From VYFG01 sp965221795 (lineage in GTDB: Bacteria; Pseudomonadota; Gammaproteobacteria; Arenicellales; Poriferihabitantaceae), in contig OZ244914.1 in NCBI GenBank assembly GCA_965221795.1, forward strand, positions 558,001-622,000: a DNA stretch of 64,000 nucleotides, read 5' to 3'. Below are positions 7,942-16,340 of the stretch, in pieces; the first letter of the stretch is position 1; each line of letters begins with the position of its first letter. The notes beneath the pieces are model-generated. The model made no database searches, had not been told where the DNA came from, and was given only the letters and a program-made list of their open reading frames with translations. The position numbers were made by a program, and so were the translations under genes.

Positions 7942-8775
7942 TCATCTGCGCGCACTGGGGCCATTGAATTCCAGGCCATTGCTCATATAGGTCAGGAAGA
8001 ATTCCAGTTCCCGATATTCTTGCCCCTGTGGCTTGAACGATGCCGCACGCACCTGGCGATTACAGCCACCGAAGCGACGATGCAACGTACCCATATTGCC
8101 CCATTTGGAGCGGTAGACCGGCCAACCGGTAGCGTGGCCGAAGGCCGGACTCAAGGTTTCCGCTCGAATCCGCTGACCGGCACCGGTGGCATGGCAATCC
8201 ATACAGGCAAAATTCAACTGGCCCCGCTTGCGATAGTAGAATTCCTTGCCTCGCTCATAGGCGGCCAGTGCATCCGGGTCGTCATCAGGGATCACCACAT
8301 TCACTGTCTGTCCACGTGACATGTAGGACATGTATGCCGATATTTCTGCAATCTTGCCCCGATTGTATTTCAGTGGTTTTTCGCCATTGGCGATACGACA
8401 TTCATTGATCGCCAGTTCCATGGTGATGACTTCCTTGCGCTCCGCATCCCAATATGGGTACATGCCACGAACCGCCCCGTCGTTGGCAAAACAGTCCGCA
8501 TAACTCTGGCCGTTGGCAAAGGGAGTCTCAAACTGTACCCTACCGGCATCAATCGCCAGCTCATAGGGGGGGAACTCTTCAATTTCCACCCACTGCTGCC
8601 GGGAAACCTTGTCAATGGAATAGATTCCATTCTTGAAGTCTTCCTTGGGCGTGCTGGGGAATTTGGTCGTGAAGTATTTCTCGAATGCCATCCGGTCCGA
8701 TTCCGGATCCGCTTGAAGCGTCAATCCGGAAACCGACATCGTGGCAACCGCAAGAACTACCAGAAACTTTCTCAT
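7942..8775 (-). CDS. soxA: Sulfur oxidation c-type cytochrome SoxA (monohaem type)
   Basis: This 277-residue periplasmic cytochrome has an N-terminal signal peptide (MRKFLVVLAVATMSVSGLTL). With SoxX it attaches thiosulfate oxidatively to the SoxY cysteine. One haem site is clear, CMDCH at residues 191-195, and RRFGGCNRQ supplies the C-terminal cysteine (Cys238) that becomes the persulfide haem ligand. The N-terminal haem site of dihaem SoxA is missing: Cys95 and Cys126 remain, in positions suited to a disulfide as in known monohaem SoxA. It follows soxZ and precedes soxK. Confidence 0.93.
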   Translation of the reverse strand: MRKFLVVLAVATMSVSGLTLQADPESDRMAFEKYFTTKFPSTPKEDFKNGIYSIDKVSRQQWVEIEEFPPYELAIDAGRVQFETPFANGQSYADCFANDGAVRGMYPYWDAERKEVITMELAINECRIANGEKPLKYNRGKIAEISAYMSYMSRGQTVNVVIPDDDPDALAAYERGKEFYYRKRGQLNFACMDCHATGAGQRIRAETLSPAFGHATGWPVYRSKWGNMGTLHRRFGGCNRQVRAASFKPQGQEYRELEFFLTYMSNGLEFNGPSARR

Positions 8776-8832
8776 TTTTGAGCTCCAGTTGATGTTCAGA
8801 GAGATCTGGTTTGGGGAGACGAAGCTGACGAA

Positions 8833-9141
8833 CTACTTGACCGTCGCCTCGCCGGATTCGACAACGCCCTGATTGTCCAGCGTATTGATCATCAGGGTGT
8901 CTCCCTTGGCCGGTCCCTGCAGGGTGAAAGCCAAATACGGATTTTTCGAAACTGCAGGGCCCATGTTGCAATGGAAGATGGTATTCCCGTTGTGTGTACA
9001 GGACACCTCGGTGATATGGTGCGCAGGAATGAGCTCCCCGGTCTTGCTGTCCTTGCGCAAACCGGTCTCCATGACATGCTTCATCAGGGCTTTGACCTCA
9101 ACTGAGTCACCTTTTGCTTTCGCTTTACATTTGATTGCCAT
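8833..9141 (-). CDS. soxZ: Thiosulfate oxidation carrier subunit SoxZ
   Basis: A 102-residue immunoglobulin-like protein: AIKCKAKAKGDSVEVKALMKHVMETG at the N-terminus with HHITEVSCTHNG and LAFTLQGPAKGDTLMI are standard SoxZ segments (family length about 100). It forms the heterodimer with SoxY that carries the sulfur substrate between Sox enzymes. It has no signal peptide of its own and is expected to leave the cell folded with SoxY through the Tat route. It lies 14 bases after soxY. Confidence 0.93.
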   Translation of the reverse strand: MAIKCKAKAKGDSVEVKALMKHVMETGLRKDSKTGELIPAHHITEVSCTHNGNTIFHCNMGPAVSKNPYLAFTLQGPAKGDTLMINTLDNQGVVESGEATVK

Positions 9142-9155
9142 GATCGTTACCTCAA

Positions 9156-9608
9156 TTAACCGCCACAGCCACCGATAGTGACCTTGATTTCGTTACTGGT
9201 TGCCGTATACAGCTTGCCATCGGCACGCACATAGGCCACCAAAGGAGAGGATTTTCCCATCTTGATACGGGTACTGGCCGCCATCGCACCATCAAAGGAC
9301 GCTACCAGGGGAGCGGGATTTTCAGGTACCAGCAGAACGATGGAATCCGTTCCTTCGATGGCGGAAGTGACCGAAACCGGGACCACCGCCCCATTTTCCG
9401 CGATCTCAGGGCCCTTGATCTGGATGGCGTCTGAGGGTTCGGCATCAGCAGTACCGTAAATGGCGGTCACGGCCGCCTCAATGTTGTCTGCGTCAAACGC
9501 ATCGGCTGGCCAGGCTGCCAGAGCTTTCAGAGGGACAACGCTCATGGCTGCCCCTGCACTGACACCGGTCAACAACATCAGAGTCTTGTTGAAATCTCTT
9601 CGATTCAT
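9156..9608 (-). CDS. soxY: Thiosulfate oxidation carrier protein SoxY
   Basis: The 150-residue protein begins with a twin-arginine signal, MNRRDFNKTLMLLTGVSAG, and ends in KVTIGGCGG, the invariant carrier arm whose cysteine holds the sulfane intermediates. Both ends are intact, so this is a functional SoxY. It is 18 bases after soxX and is followed by soxZ. Confidence 0.96.
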   Translation of the reverse strand: MNRRDFNKTLMLLTGVSAGAAMSVVPLKALAAWPADAFDADNIEAAVTAIYGTADAEPSDAIQIKGPEIAENGAVVPVSVTSAIEGTDSIVLLVPENPAPLVASFDGAMAASTRIKMGKSSPLVAYVRADGKLYTATSNEIKVTIGGCGG

Positions 9609-9626
9609 GGTGTTTTTACTGTCAGT

Positions 9627-9989
9627 CTATAGGGTGTAAAGATATTCCACGATGGCATCAATTTCGTCCTCACTAAGGATATTGTGCAGACCGAACGGTG
9701 GCATCAAGGAATCCGGATTCATCTCCAGGGGATTGTAGATCTGAGCTCGCAGCACTGCACGGTCGGGAAACCGGATCTTCATTGCCAACAGAGCCGGCCC
9801 CTGATTACCCGGCAACTGGCCATCGCCCATCGCATGACAGGCAAGACAATTGCCCTTCCGGCGATTTTCCGCAACCTGTTTCCCTTTGGCGACCATGGCT
9901 TCATCTGCATTGGTTGTGGTGGCATACGCTCCCGGCAGCAGAACCAGGAGTGCCGCCAGAAACATGGAAAGAGAGGGTTTTGTTGACAT
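9627..9989 (-). CDS. soxX: Sulfur oxidation c-type cytochrome SoxX
   Basis: The start at 9989, with GGAGG upstream, gives 120 residues. A signal peptide (LAALLVLLPGAYA) is followed by a single haem site, CLACH at residues 48-52, and a methionine-containing C-terminal segment (DSLMPPFGLHN) that likely supplies the distal ligand. It pairs with SoxA. It is the first gene of the soxXYZAK run. Longer reading frames upstream lack a signal-peptide start and were not used. Confidence 0.92.
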   Translation of the reverse strand: MSTKPSLSMFLAALLVLLPGAYATTTNADEAMVAKGKQVAENRRKGNCLACHAMGDGQLPGNQGPALLAMKIRFPDRAVLRAQIYNPLEMNPDSLMPPFGLHNILSEDEIDAIVEYLYTL

Positions 9990-10387
9990 ACGAATCCCAG
10001 CCTCCAAATGGTAGTTTTTGAGTCGGTATAGTAACCCGTACGAGTACGAACCGGGTCTCATTCAAATGTATCACAAGAAAACCGGCAATTGTCAAGCGGA
10101 ATTTGGGAGGCCCAGACAAGTCGACTTCCATGACGAACCAACAACATCGAATCCCTGATCCGTCTATCGACCATTGATCATCCGGTCCACTCATGGTCCG
10201 GTTCCAACTGTACCACTATAGCCGCCAACTCCAACTCTCGCACCACCGAGGAGGACGCAATGTGTGCCTCGGCAGCGAACCCGTTCGCTGAATCCACTAC
10301 TGGCTGGTTGGCTTTCACCAAAACGGAATCTCATAGTTTCGATTCACTCTCCATGCGAAGCCCTACAGAAGATCGACCCGCCGGCGA
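9990..10387. other. Intergenic region between soxB and soxX, probable promoter region
   Basis: Almost 400 bases separate the soxB stop from the soxX start. No open frame of credible length or composition was found on either strand. The gap probably contains the promoter of soxXYZAK, but I see no clear -35/-10 pair or operator. Confidence 0.5.
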
Positions 10388-12298
10388 TCAAAGGATTGAT
10401 CCTTCATAATCCGCAATCCCCGGATTCTGTCTCACCCCGACCAAGGTCGGATGATTGATCCGAGGAATGAGGATTCGGTGGTCTTCATCCCGCTGGTCAA
10501 GCAAATAGTCGCGGACAATGTCCCAAATCAGCCGACCCTCAGGGTGAGGACCTACTACTGCCCAACCGGCAACCCGATAGCTCTTCTCCCGGTCCAGAAG
10601 CTCTCCAGAGTCGAGTCTGGCTTCGGTGATCCGTTCCAACAAGGGCTTGGAGGGATCAATCGTGTAGTTCAGACCGCCAACCCGCACCATGTCGCCGCCG
10701 GACTGCAGGTAGGGGTCTGGATCAAAAAGATTGTCCGCTACCCCCTCCAGAATTTCCAGTAATGCCTGCCCTGTCATCTCCTGCAGGTAGGTTTCGCCAT
10801 AGGTCATGCTGGTCTGGGCCATCACGTCTTCCATCGTGATCCACTCCCCGCTGAGCACACTGGTACCCCATCGGAATCCGGGCGACAGGGTCACTTCTGC
10901 ATGGTATTCATGCTTCAGAGCATCACAAATCAATTGGTCCCAGGTTCCCATGAAGTTACCTCGACGGTACAGTAACTGATCCGCAATGGCCAGTTTCTCA
11001 GTCAGGATTTCTGTATATGTTTTTCCGATACGCTCGGGATGTACCTGATACTTCGGGGAGCGGGATTCGACCACTTGCTCGTCATAGACCGCACTGCGAA
11101 CCCCTTCAACAAATGTGGTCATTTCCGGATCTGCAGGCAACAGGTTTTCGAAAACTGGCAACAAGTGGTAACGCAGGCCATTCACTTTCCCCTCACCAAT
11201 CTCCATATCCATCACGCCCACAAATTTGCCGTTCGTGCCGGCATTGGTGACCAGGCATGTACCGCCATCGGGGCGACTCACTTCCACCGGGACCGGAATC
11301 CCATCGTGAGTATGCCCACCAAAAATTGCATCCACTCCGGGCACCCTGCCGGCCAGCTTGAGATCCACATCCATTCCATTATGGGACAACAGGACCACCG
11401 CATCCGGATTCTCTTCGGACTGGATGGTTTCCACCAACGCAATCAGTTCATCTTCCCGAATACCAAACGACCAATCCGGGATGAATCCCTGGGGGTTGGC
11501 ATTGGCAGTCCGCGGGAAAGCTTGACCAATCACCGCCAGTCGGCGCCCACCGATATCCCGCATTGTATAGGGCTGGAATGCCAGTCCCTCGTCTTCATCA
11601 TGAAGACCTAGTCCATCAAACTGATCGACCATTTCGAAATAGTCATCCTCGAACAAGCTGGTTTCCTTGACTCGAACGTTTTGGCACAGAAACTCGCCAC
11701 GGAATCGTTGTACGTTGGCCAACAGTTCATGTTGATGATAAGTAAATTCCCAATGACCTGTCATGATATCCACGCCGAGTCGATTCGACGCATCGACCAT
11801 ATCCCTTCCGCGGGTCCAAAGGGATGTTGCGGAGCCTTGCCACAAGTCTCCTCCGTCCAAGGTCAGGGTATTGGGACCACCCGCCTGCTGCCGAAGACGG
11901 TCCAGCAACGTCTTGAGATGCGCCACTCCTCCCATTCGCCCATACCGTCTGGCACTGTTCTCGAAGTCCAGGCTCGTGTAGGCATAGGCCTCAATCGACC
12001 CTTCCTGAAAACCAGTCTTCTGCAACAACGTCCGCCCCACCAGATGGGGCAGTTTGCCCTCGGCTGATCCTACCCCCAGATTGACATTGGGCTCGCGATA
12101 ATAGACGGGTAGCAATTGTGCATGAATGTCCGTCATATGCAGGATGCGCACGTTCCCTTTCATGGGTAATTGGTACAAGCCGTCCAGTCCTGCCGCTTCG
12201 GCCTGATCGATCCACTGTTCCAGTGATTTTGGGGCGAGCGATCCCGTAGCCGCGAACGCAATGACCTTGAGCAAGGTACGTCGTTTCATCTCAGACAT
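10388..12298 (-). CDS. soxB: Thiosulfohydrolase SoxB
   Basis: The 636-residue protein hydrolyses the terminal sulfone from SoxY-bound thiosulfate in the periplasm. A twin-arginine signal is visible (MKRRTLLKVIAFAATGSLAP). The dimanganese site of the 5'-nucleotidase-like fold is represented by HMTDIHAQLLPVYYREPN, TLDGGDLWQGS, MTGHWEFTYH and IFGGHTHDG. The C-terminal substrate-binding domain is complete and the protein ends RQNPGIADYEGSIL, typical of SoxB. ATG 12298 is preceded by GGAGG at nine bases. It lies upstream of soxX with a gap of about 400 bases, so it is likely a separate transcript. Confidence 0.95.
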   Translation of the reverse strand: MSEMKRRTLLKVIAFAATGSLAPKSLEQWIDQAEAAGLDGLYQLPMKGNVRILHMTDIHAQLLPVYYREPNVNLGVGSAEGKLPHLVGRTLLQKTGFQEGSIEAYAYTSLDFENSARRYGRMGGVAHLKTLLDRLRQQAGGPNTLTLDGGDLWQGSATSLWTRGRDMVDASNRLGVDIMTGHWEFTYHQHELLANVQRFRGEFLCQNVRVKETSLFEDDYFEMVDQFDGLGLHDEDEGLAFQPYTMRDIGGRRLAVIGQAFPRTANANPQGFIPDWSFGIREDELIALVETIQSEENPDAVVLLSHNGMDVDLKLAGRVPGVDAIFGGHTHDGIPVPVEVSRPDGGTCLVTNAGTNGKFVGVMDMEIGEGKVNGLRYHLLPVFENLLPADPEMTTFVEGVRSAVYDEQVVESRSPKYQVHPERIGKTYTEILTEKLAIADQLLYRRGNFMGTWDQLICDALKHEYHAEVTLSPGFRWGTSVLSGEWITMEDVMAQTSMTYGETYLQEMTGQALLEILEGVADNLFDPDPYLQSGGDMVRVGGLNYTIDPSKPLLERITEARLDSGELLDREKSYRVAGWAVVGPHPEGRLIWDIVRDYLLDQRDEDHRILIPRINHPTLVGVRQNPGIADYEGSIL

Positions 12299-13583
12299 GA
12301 TAGCACCCCTCCAGTGCTGTTACAGTGTTAAAGGAGTCAGACGGCGCAAAGGCAATACGAAAACCAACCGATCCACCATTGGAACCGCAGGGTTCAGAAA
12401 ATGCATGGTCGAAAGCAACGCAACCAGTCGTGACAACTCGTATCTTGGGCGCAACCTGAGGTATCTGCTACCGGAGGCTCACTTGCCAGCCCGCCGGGAA
12501 ATTCGTCGAAATCTCTGTTGTGGCGAAGGGTCCGGATGATCATTTTGCCGCATACGCCTCCAGGGTCACCTCGAATGTGATCTATCCAGCCGGCTCAGTA
12601 GGTCAGTGGCAGCCGCTCTTCTCAAATCGCCTTGATGCGAGAAAGCGAAGCGTATAGGCCAAAACCGGATACCACAAAGACCCGACCTCTCCCCGGATAG
12701 AGCTAATCGCACGGTAGAGGATCCCGCCCCCCGCGTGAAACCTTGTTTGGCCCACTCATGTACGCCAGCCGACACCGACCTCTCTCCAGTCATGGATTGC
12801 ATCGGGATCGGGATCGGTATTGGTTCATTGAATTCGATTCTGATCGTACCATTGGGGCCGAAAAAAAGCGATATGGTCTATGTTATAGAGAATACCCTCA
12901 CAGAGGCTTGCAGGAAATTTCGCCTCGTTACCCACTGTGATGCTGACCCGTTGTCGGACGTAATGGGTCCATATCTTGTTCAATGCAGTACAGTCACATG
13001 GCATGAACTCAAGGATGGATAGTGTAATGTGCATTCCGACTGGTGGATGATTTGCAAAAAGCCATGCCGAGACATGTTGATCCATGGGAATGAATCGATC
13101 TGTTTACCCGGTGATCATGGCATCGCTCCAGTGTTGATGACCAGGTGATGGGGATTTTCCGGATCATGATGACGGTTTCAGAGCAAATATACCTCTCTAT
13201 TCATTCCTTGTCGTCTGCTGAGTATGAAGAACCTCACTGGATAAATCCGATATAAGACCGCAGTGCGGAGAATTTCGGCATGGGTGCTTCTCGCCTCTTC
13301 GGCCAAATCGAATCTTCATCAACACCGATTCCTGTGATGTGTCCCTGACGCTAGCCCCTGCATCATTCATGCCGCTCTGCTTTTTCATGGCAACTACAAT
13401 GAACCCTTTGCATTCAGCGGCGTCAGGCACTCTGTAAATTAGATATAATCCCGCTGGTTTCTCCCCCTTATGGAGATATTGCACCGATCCGACATCTGGA
13501 ACCATAATGTCTGGATACGGGTCAGCGTCGGGGATCACTCGCCTGGCTTTCTGCTTTTGATTTCACCTAGGTATACTTTAGAC
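12299..13583. other. Long intergenic region, no supported gene
   Basis: Nearly 1.3 kb between the divergent soxB and tusA genes. Open frames present here are short, lack ribosome sites and have no family resemblance. A short GGGATC/GATCGG reiteration occurs at about 12800-12826. No tRNA was recognised. It should contain the soxB and tusA promoters; the rest may be degraded gene sequence. Confidence 0.5.
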
Positions 13584-13814
13584 ATGACGACACCGGATCA
13601 AGAACTTGATGCCCGCAACCTCAACTGCCCCCTGCCGATTTTGCGAGCCAAAAAAGCGCTGAATGGCATGGAATCGGGAACCGTTTTGAAGATCATGGCC
13701 ACCGACCCGGGATCGGTCAAGGATTTCGTGGCTTTTGCCAACCAAACCGGGAATGAACTGCTTGAATCCTCTGAGGTCGGCAGTGAATTCCATTTCCTGC
13801 TCAAGAAATCCTGA
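13584..13814 (+). CDS. tusA: TusA-family sulfurtransferase
   Basis: The 76-residue protein has the TusA hallmark LDARNLNCPLPILRAKKAL, with the persulfide-carrying Cys15 in the CPxP motif, followed by the two-layer sandwich sequence ending FHFLLKKS. In sulfur oxidisers TusA passes sulfane sulfur from rhodaneses toward DsrEFH/DsrC or the Hdr complex; in other bacteria it serves tRNA thiolation. The gene immediately downstream encodes a YeeE/YedE membrane protein, a common pairing, suggesting that imported or periplasmic sulfur is handed to this carrier. The start was set at ATG 13584 because the upstream in-frame extension is unlike TusA. Confidence 0.92.
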   Translation: MTTPDQELDARNLNCPLPILRAKKALNGMESGTVLKIMATDPGSVKDFVAFANQTGNELLESSEVGSEFHFLLKKS

Positions 13815-13943
13815 TCCCGGAATGCCTCTGTAAACCGGGGCTCATGTCCGGCTTCCCTAAACCATACGATACCATGGAGGCGCTCCGCGTTATGCGGTGA
13901 TCCTTTGCCAAAGACTGTCAGCACATAACGGCACAATCCAACG

Positions 13944-15080
13944 ATGGAGCTTGAACACTATCAGAAGATCGCATTGTATGGCTTTCTGATCGCGATGGTC
14001 TTTGGTGCCATTGCCAACCGGACTCACTTCTGCACCATGGGGGCCATCAGTGACTGGGTCAACATGGGGTCCCGAACCCGATTCCGGGTCTGGTTGCTGG
14101 CGATGGGTATTGCCATCATCGGCACCCAGATTTTCCACCTCAGTGGTCAACTCGATCTCAGCGGCACCATCTATCACAGCCCTTCCTTCCCCTGGTTTGG
14201 CTATATCTTCGGGGGCATTCTGTTCGGAATCGGCATGACAATCGGCTCTGGATGCGGTCAAAGAACCCTGGTTCGGGTCGGTGCCGGCAATCTCAAGTCA
14301 TTAGTCTTGCTGCTGGTGCTGGCCATCACAGCCTATATGACCTTACGGGGGCTGCTGGCGATTTTGCGACTCGAAATATCGGAGCCCACCACAATCGACC
14401 TGACCGAACATGGGATCTCCGGCCAAGGGTTTGGTGTATTCCTTGGCAGCCTCACGGGCATTAACCCGACCGTTATCGGCATCCTCCTGACCCTTCTGCT
14501 CGGCGGTGGGACAATCGTCTATGCCCTCAAAGACCATCAGGTTCGGAGCGGCTTCGACAACCTGCTGGCCGGATTCGGTGTCGGCCTGTTCATCGTAGCG
14601 GCCTGGTACATTACCGGCATTCTCGGATACGATGACTTTGATCCTGTTCCGGTGGAGGGAGTGAGTTTCATCAGTCCGGTCGGCAATACCCTGACCTATC
14701 TGATGACCTATACCGGCTCTAGTATCAGTTTCGGCATTGTGCTCGTACTGGGCACCATTGCCGGCTCATTCGTGTACAGCCTGTGTACAGGCAGCCTGCG
14801 TCTGGAAGGCTTTCATGATCGCCAAGACCTGCTGAACCACCTGTATGGCGGCATGCTAATGGGATTCGGTGGAGTCCTGTCGCTGGGTTGTACTCTCGGT
14901 CAGGGTATCACAGGCATGTCCACTCTGGCACCTGGATCCATCCTGGCCTTGCTTTCCATTGTCTTCGGCAGTGTGGTCAGCATGAAAATGCAGTATTACC
15001 TGTATGATGAGGAAGGTTGGCTACATGCGGCCAAATGCACCGCTGCGGATCTGATTCCCGGCAAGTCATCCCACCACTGA
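13944..15080 (+). CDS. YeeE/YedE-family sulfur-compound transporter
   Basis: A 378-residue polytopic membrane protein with about ten hydrophobic spans and the family's conserved cysteine sites: NRTHFCTMGAISD near residue 30, TIGSGCGQRTLVR near 110, and SLGCTLGQGITG near 325. These cysteines line the thiosulfate/sulfur conduit in characterised YeeE proteins. It is 129 bases downstream of tusA on the same strand. Such pairs probably bring thiosulfate or polysulfide sulfur into the cytoplasm, with TusA accepting it (inference from family). Confidence 0.88.
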   Translation: MELEHYQKIALYGFLIAMVFGAIANRTHFCTMGAISDWVNMGSRTRFRVWLLAMGIAIIGTQIFHLSGQLDLSGTIYHSPSFPWFGYIFGGILFGIGMTIGSGCGQRTLVRVGAGNLKSLVLLLVLAITAYMTLRGLLAILRLEISEPTTIDLTEHGISGQGFGVFLGSLTGINPTVIGILLTLLLGGGTIVYALKDHQVRSGFDNLLAGFGVGLFIVAAWYITGILGYDDFDPVPVEGVSFISPVGNTLTYLMTYTGSSISFGIVLVLGTIAGSFVYSLCTGSLRLEGFHDRQDLLNHLYGGMLMGFGGVLSLGCTLGQGITGMSTLAPGSILALLSIVFGSVVSMKMQYYLYDEEGWLHAAKCTAADLIPGKSSHH

Positions 15081-15094
15081 TATCCGCCTTTCGC

Positions 15095-15126
15095 CCAGTC
15101 GCTTCCCGTCGACATCGCACGACTGG
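15095..15126 (+). terminator. Possible terminator hairpin after the YeeE gene
   Basis: CCAGTCG at 15095-15101 pairs with CGACTGG at 15120-15126, with an 18-base loop and no real T run (TGGTTTCC follows). It lies 15 bases past the stop codon, between convergent genes. Weak evidence. Confidence 0.3.
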
Positions 15127-15171
15127 TGGTTTCCTGGTGTCAGGATAGTCCCTATGTTTTTCCAGCCTGTC

Positions 15172-15645
15172 TCAGGAAAGAGCTTCGCCGAACGTCATTT
15201 CTTCATCGGAAAAACCGGCCCGCTGATACCACTCCCGGGCTTTTTCCGGGTTTTTCTCCACCCCTAGTCCACGCGCATACATCATCCCCAGAGTCGCACA
15301 GGAGCCCGCCATTCCCTGTTCCGCAGCCCGGACAAACCATTCCATGGCCTTGCCACGATTCTGGCCTACACAATCCCCTTCCAGGTACATAAAGCCCAGT
15401 CCATGCTGGGCCAAACCGAGTCCCTGCTTGGCGGAAGCGACCATCCACTTCATTGCCAGCAGTTCATTGCGCACCACTCCCAACCCGTTTTGATACATAA
15501 TCGCAAGCCGGTATTGCGACTCCGCATCCCCCTGCTCGGCAACCGGGCCCAGCAAGGCCAGTGCCTGCGCAAAATTCTTGGCTTCAAACGCAGCAAACCC
15601 GCTGCTGCGATCCATTTGGTTTCGAGCCGAAATATCGTCTGACAT
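15172..15645 (-). CDS. Sel1-repeat (SLR) protein
   Basis: The 157-residue protein consists of Sel1-like TPR repeats: GDAESQYRLAIMYQNGLGV, GLAQHGLGFMYLEGD and GSCATLGMMYARGLGVEKN, each about 36 residues and containing the A..LG.MY..G.GV signature. There is no signal peptide. Such proteins act as protein-interaction scaffolds; no specific partner is shown. It lies 37 bases downstream of the response regulator on the same strand and may be cotranscribed. Confidence 0.85.
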   Translation of the reverse strand: MSDDISARNQMDRSSGFAAFEAKNFAQALALLGPVAEQGDAESQYRLAIMYQNGLGVVRNELLAMKWMVASAKQGLGLAQHGLGFMYLEGDCVGQNRGKAMEWFVRAAEQGMAGSCATLGMMYARGLGVEKNPEKAREWYQRAGFSDEEMTFGEALS

Positions 15646-15682
15646 GAGAGTATGCTCCAGAGATGGCGATCAGGCCGAACGC

Positions 15683-16333
15683 TTATCGCTTGTCGGCAAA
15701 TAGCCTTTCGTTGGCAGCCAGCACTGCCGCCTCCACCCGGGAGTGAAGGCCCAGTTTTTTCAGGATCGATTTGACGTGTAGCTTCACCGTTCCATCCGAT
15801 ATGCCCAAGTGGCGAGCAATCACCTTGTTACTCTGTCCTTCGGTCAGATGGCTGAGAATTTCCATTTCCCGGGGGGAAAGACGGGAGAATATGGACTTGC
15901 TCCTTTCTTCGGGACCCTCGTCCCGGTTCTTGAGGATCATGGCCAGTTTGCCCGCCAGTTCTGGGGCGACCACAGTCTCGCCCGCAATCACATTACGCAA
16001 GGCCACCACCAGATCGTCCGGGTCCATATCCTTCAGCAAATAACCACTGGCATCGTATCGCATACATTCTTTCAGGTCCGTCACCTCATCACTGGTGGTC
16101 AACACCAATACCGGCAAATCCCGGTCTCTTTCGCGCAGTATCTTCAGCGTATGAATGCCGGTGATCTGTGGCATCCGAAGATCCACCATCACCACATCCG
16201 GCTGGATTCTCATCGCAGCGGCCACGCCATCATGACCATTGGAACAGGAGGTGACTTCAACGCCCCGCCTTTTCAACAGCGTTTCCAGCCCCTGCCGGAA
16301 CAGCGCATGGTCATCAATCAGTACAACCTTCAT
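15683..16333 (-). CDS. NarL/FixJ-family response regulator
   Basis: A 216-residue regulator starting at ATG 16333, eight bases after the kinase stop. The receiver domain carries Asp7-Asp8 and the phosphoacceptor Asp51 in VVMVDLRMP. The C-terminal LuxR-type helix-turn-helix is clear: LSPREMEILSHLTEGQSNKVIARHLG and GTVKLHVKSILKKLG. It is the cognate partner of the histidine kinase encoded immediately upstream. Targets are unknown; closeness to sox and CRISPR genes is suggestive only. Confidence 0.92.
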   Translation of the reverse strand: MKVVLIDDHALFRQGLETLLKRRGVEVTSCSNGHDGVAAAMRIQPDVVMVDLRMPQITGIHTLKILRERDRDLPVLVLTTSDEVTDLKECMRYDASGYLLKDMDPDDLVVALRNVIAGETVVAPELAGKLAMILKNRDEGPEERSKSIFSRLSPREMEILSHLTEGQSNKVIARHLGISDGTVKLHVKSILKKLGLHSRVEAAVLAANERLFADKR

Positions 16334-16340
16334 CAGCCCG

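Noticed and set aside
12735..13538. Short open frames on both strands between soxB and tusA
   Set aside because: Low-complexity or unremarkable translations, no ribosome sites, and mutual overlap.
13197..13538. A 113-codon minus frame upstream of tusA
   Set aside because: No family resemblance, and it spans the likely promoter region of tusA.
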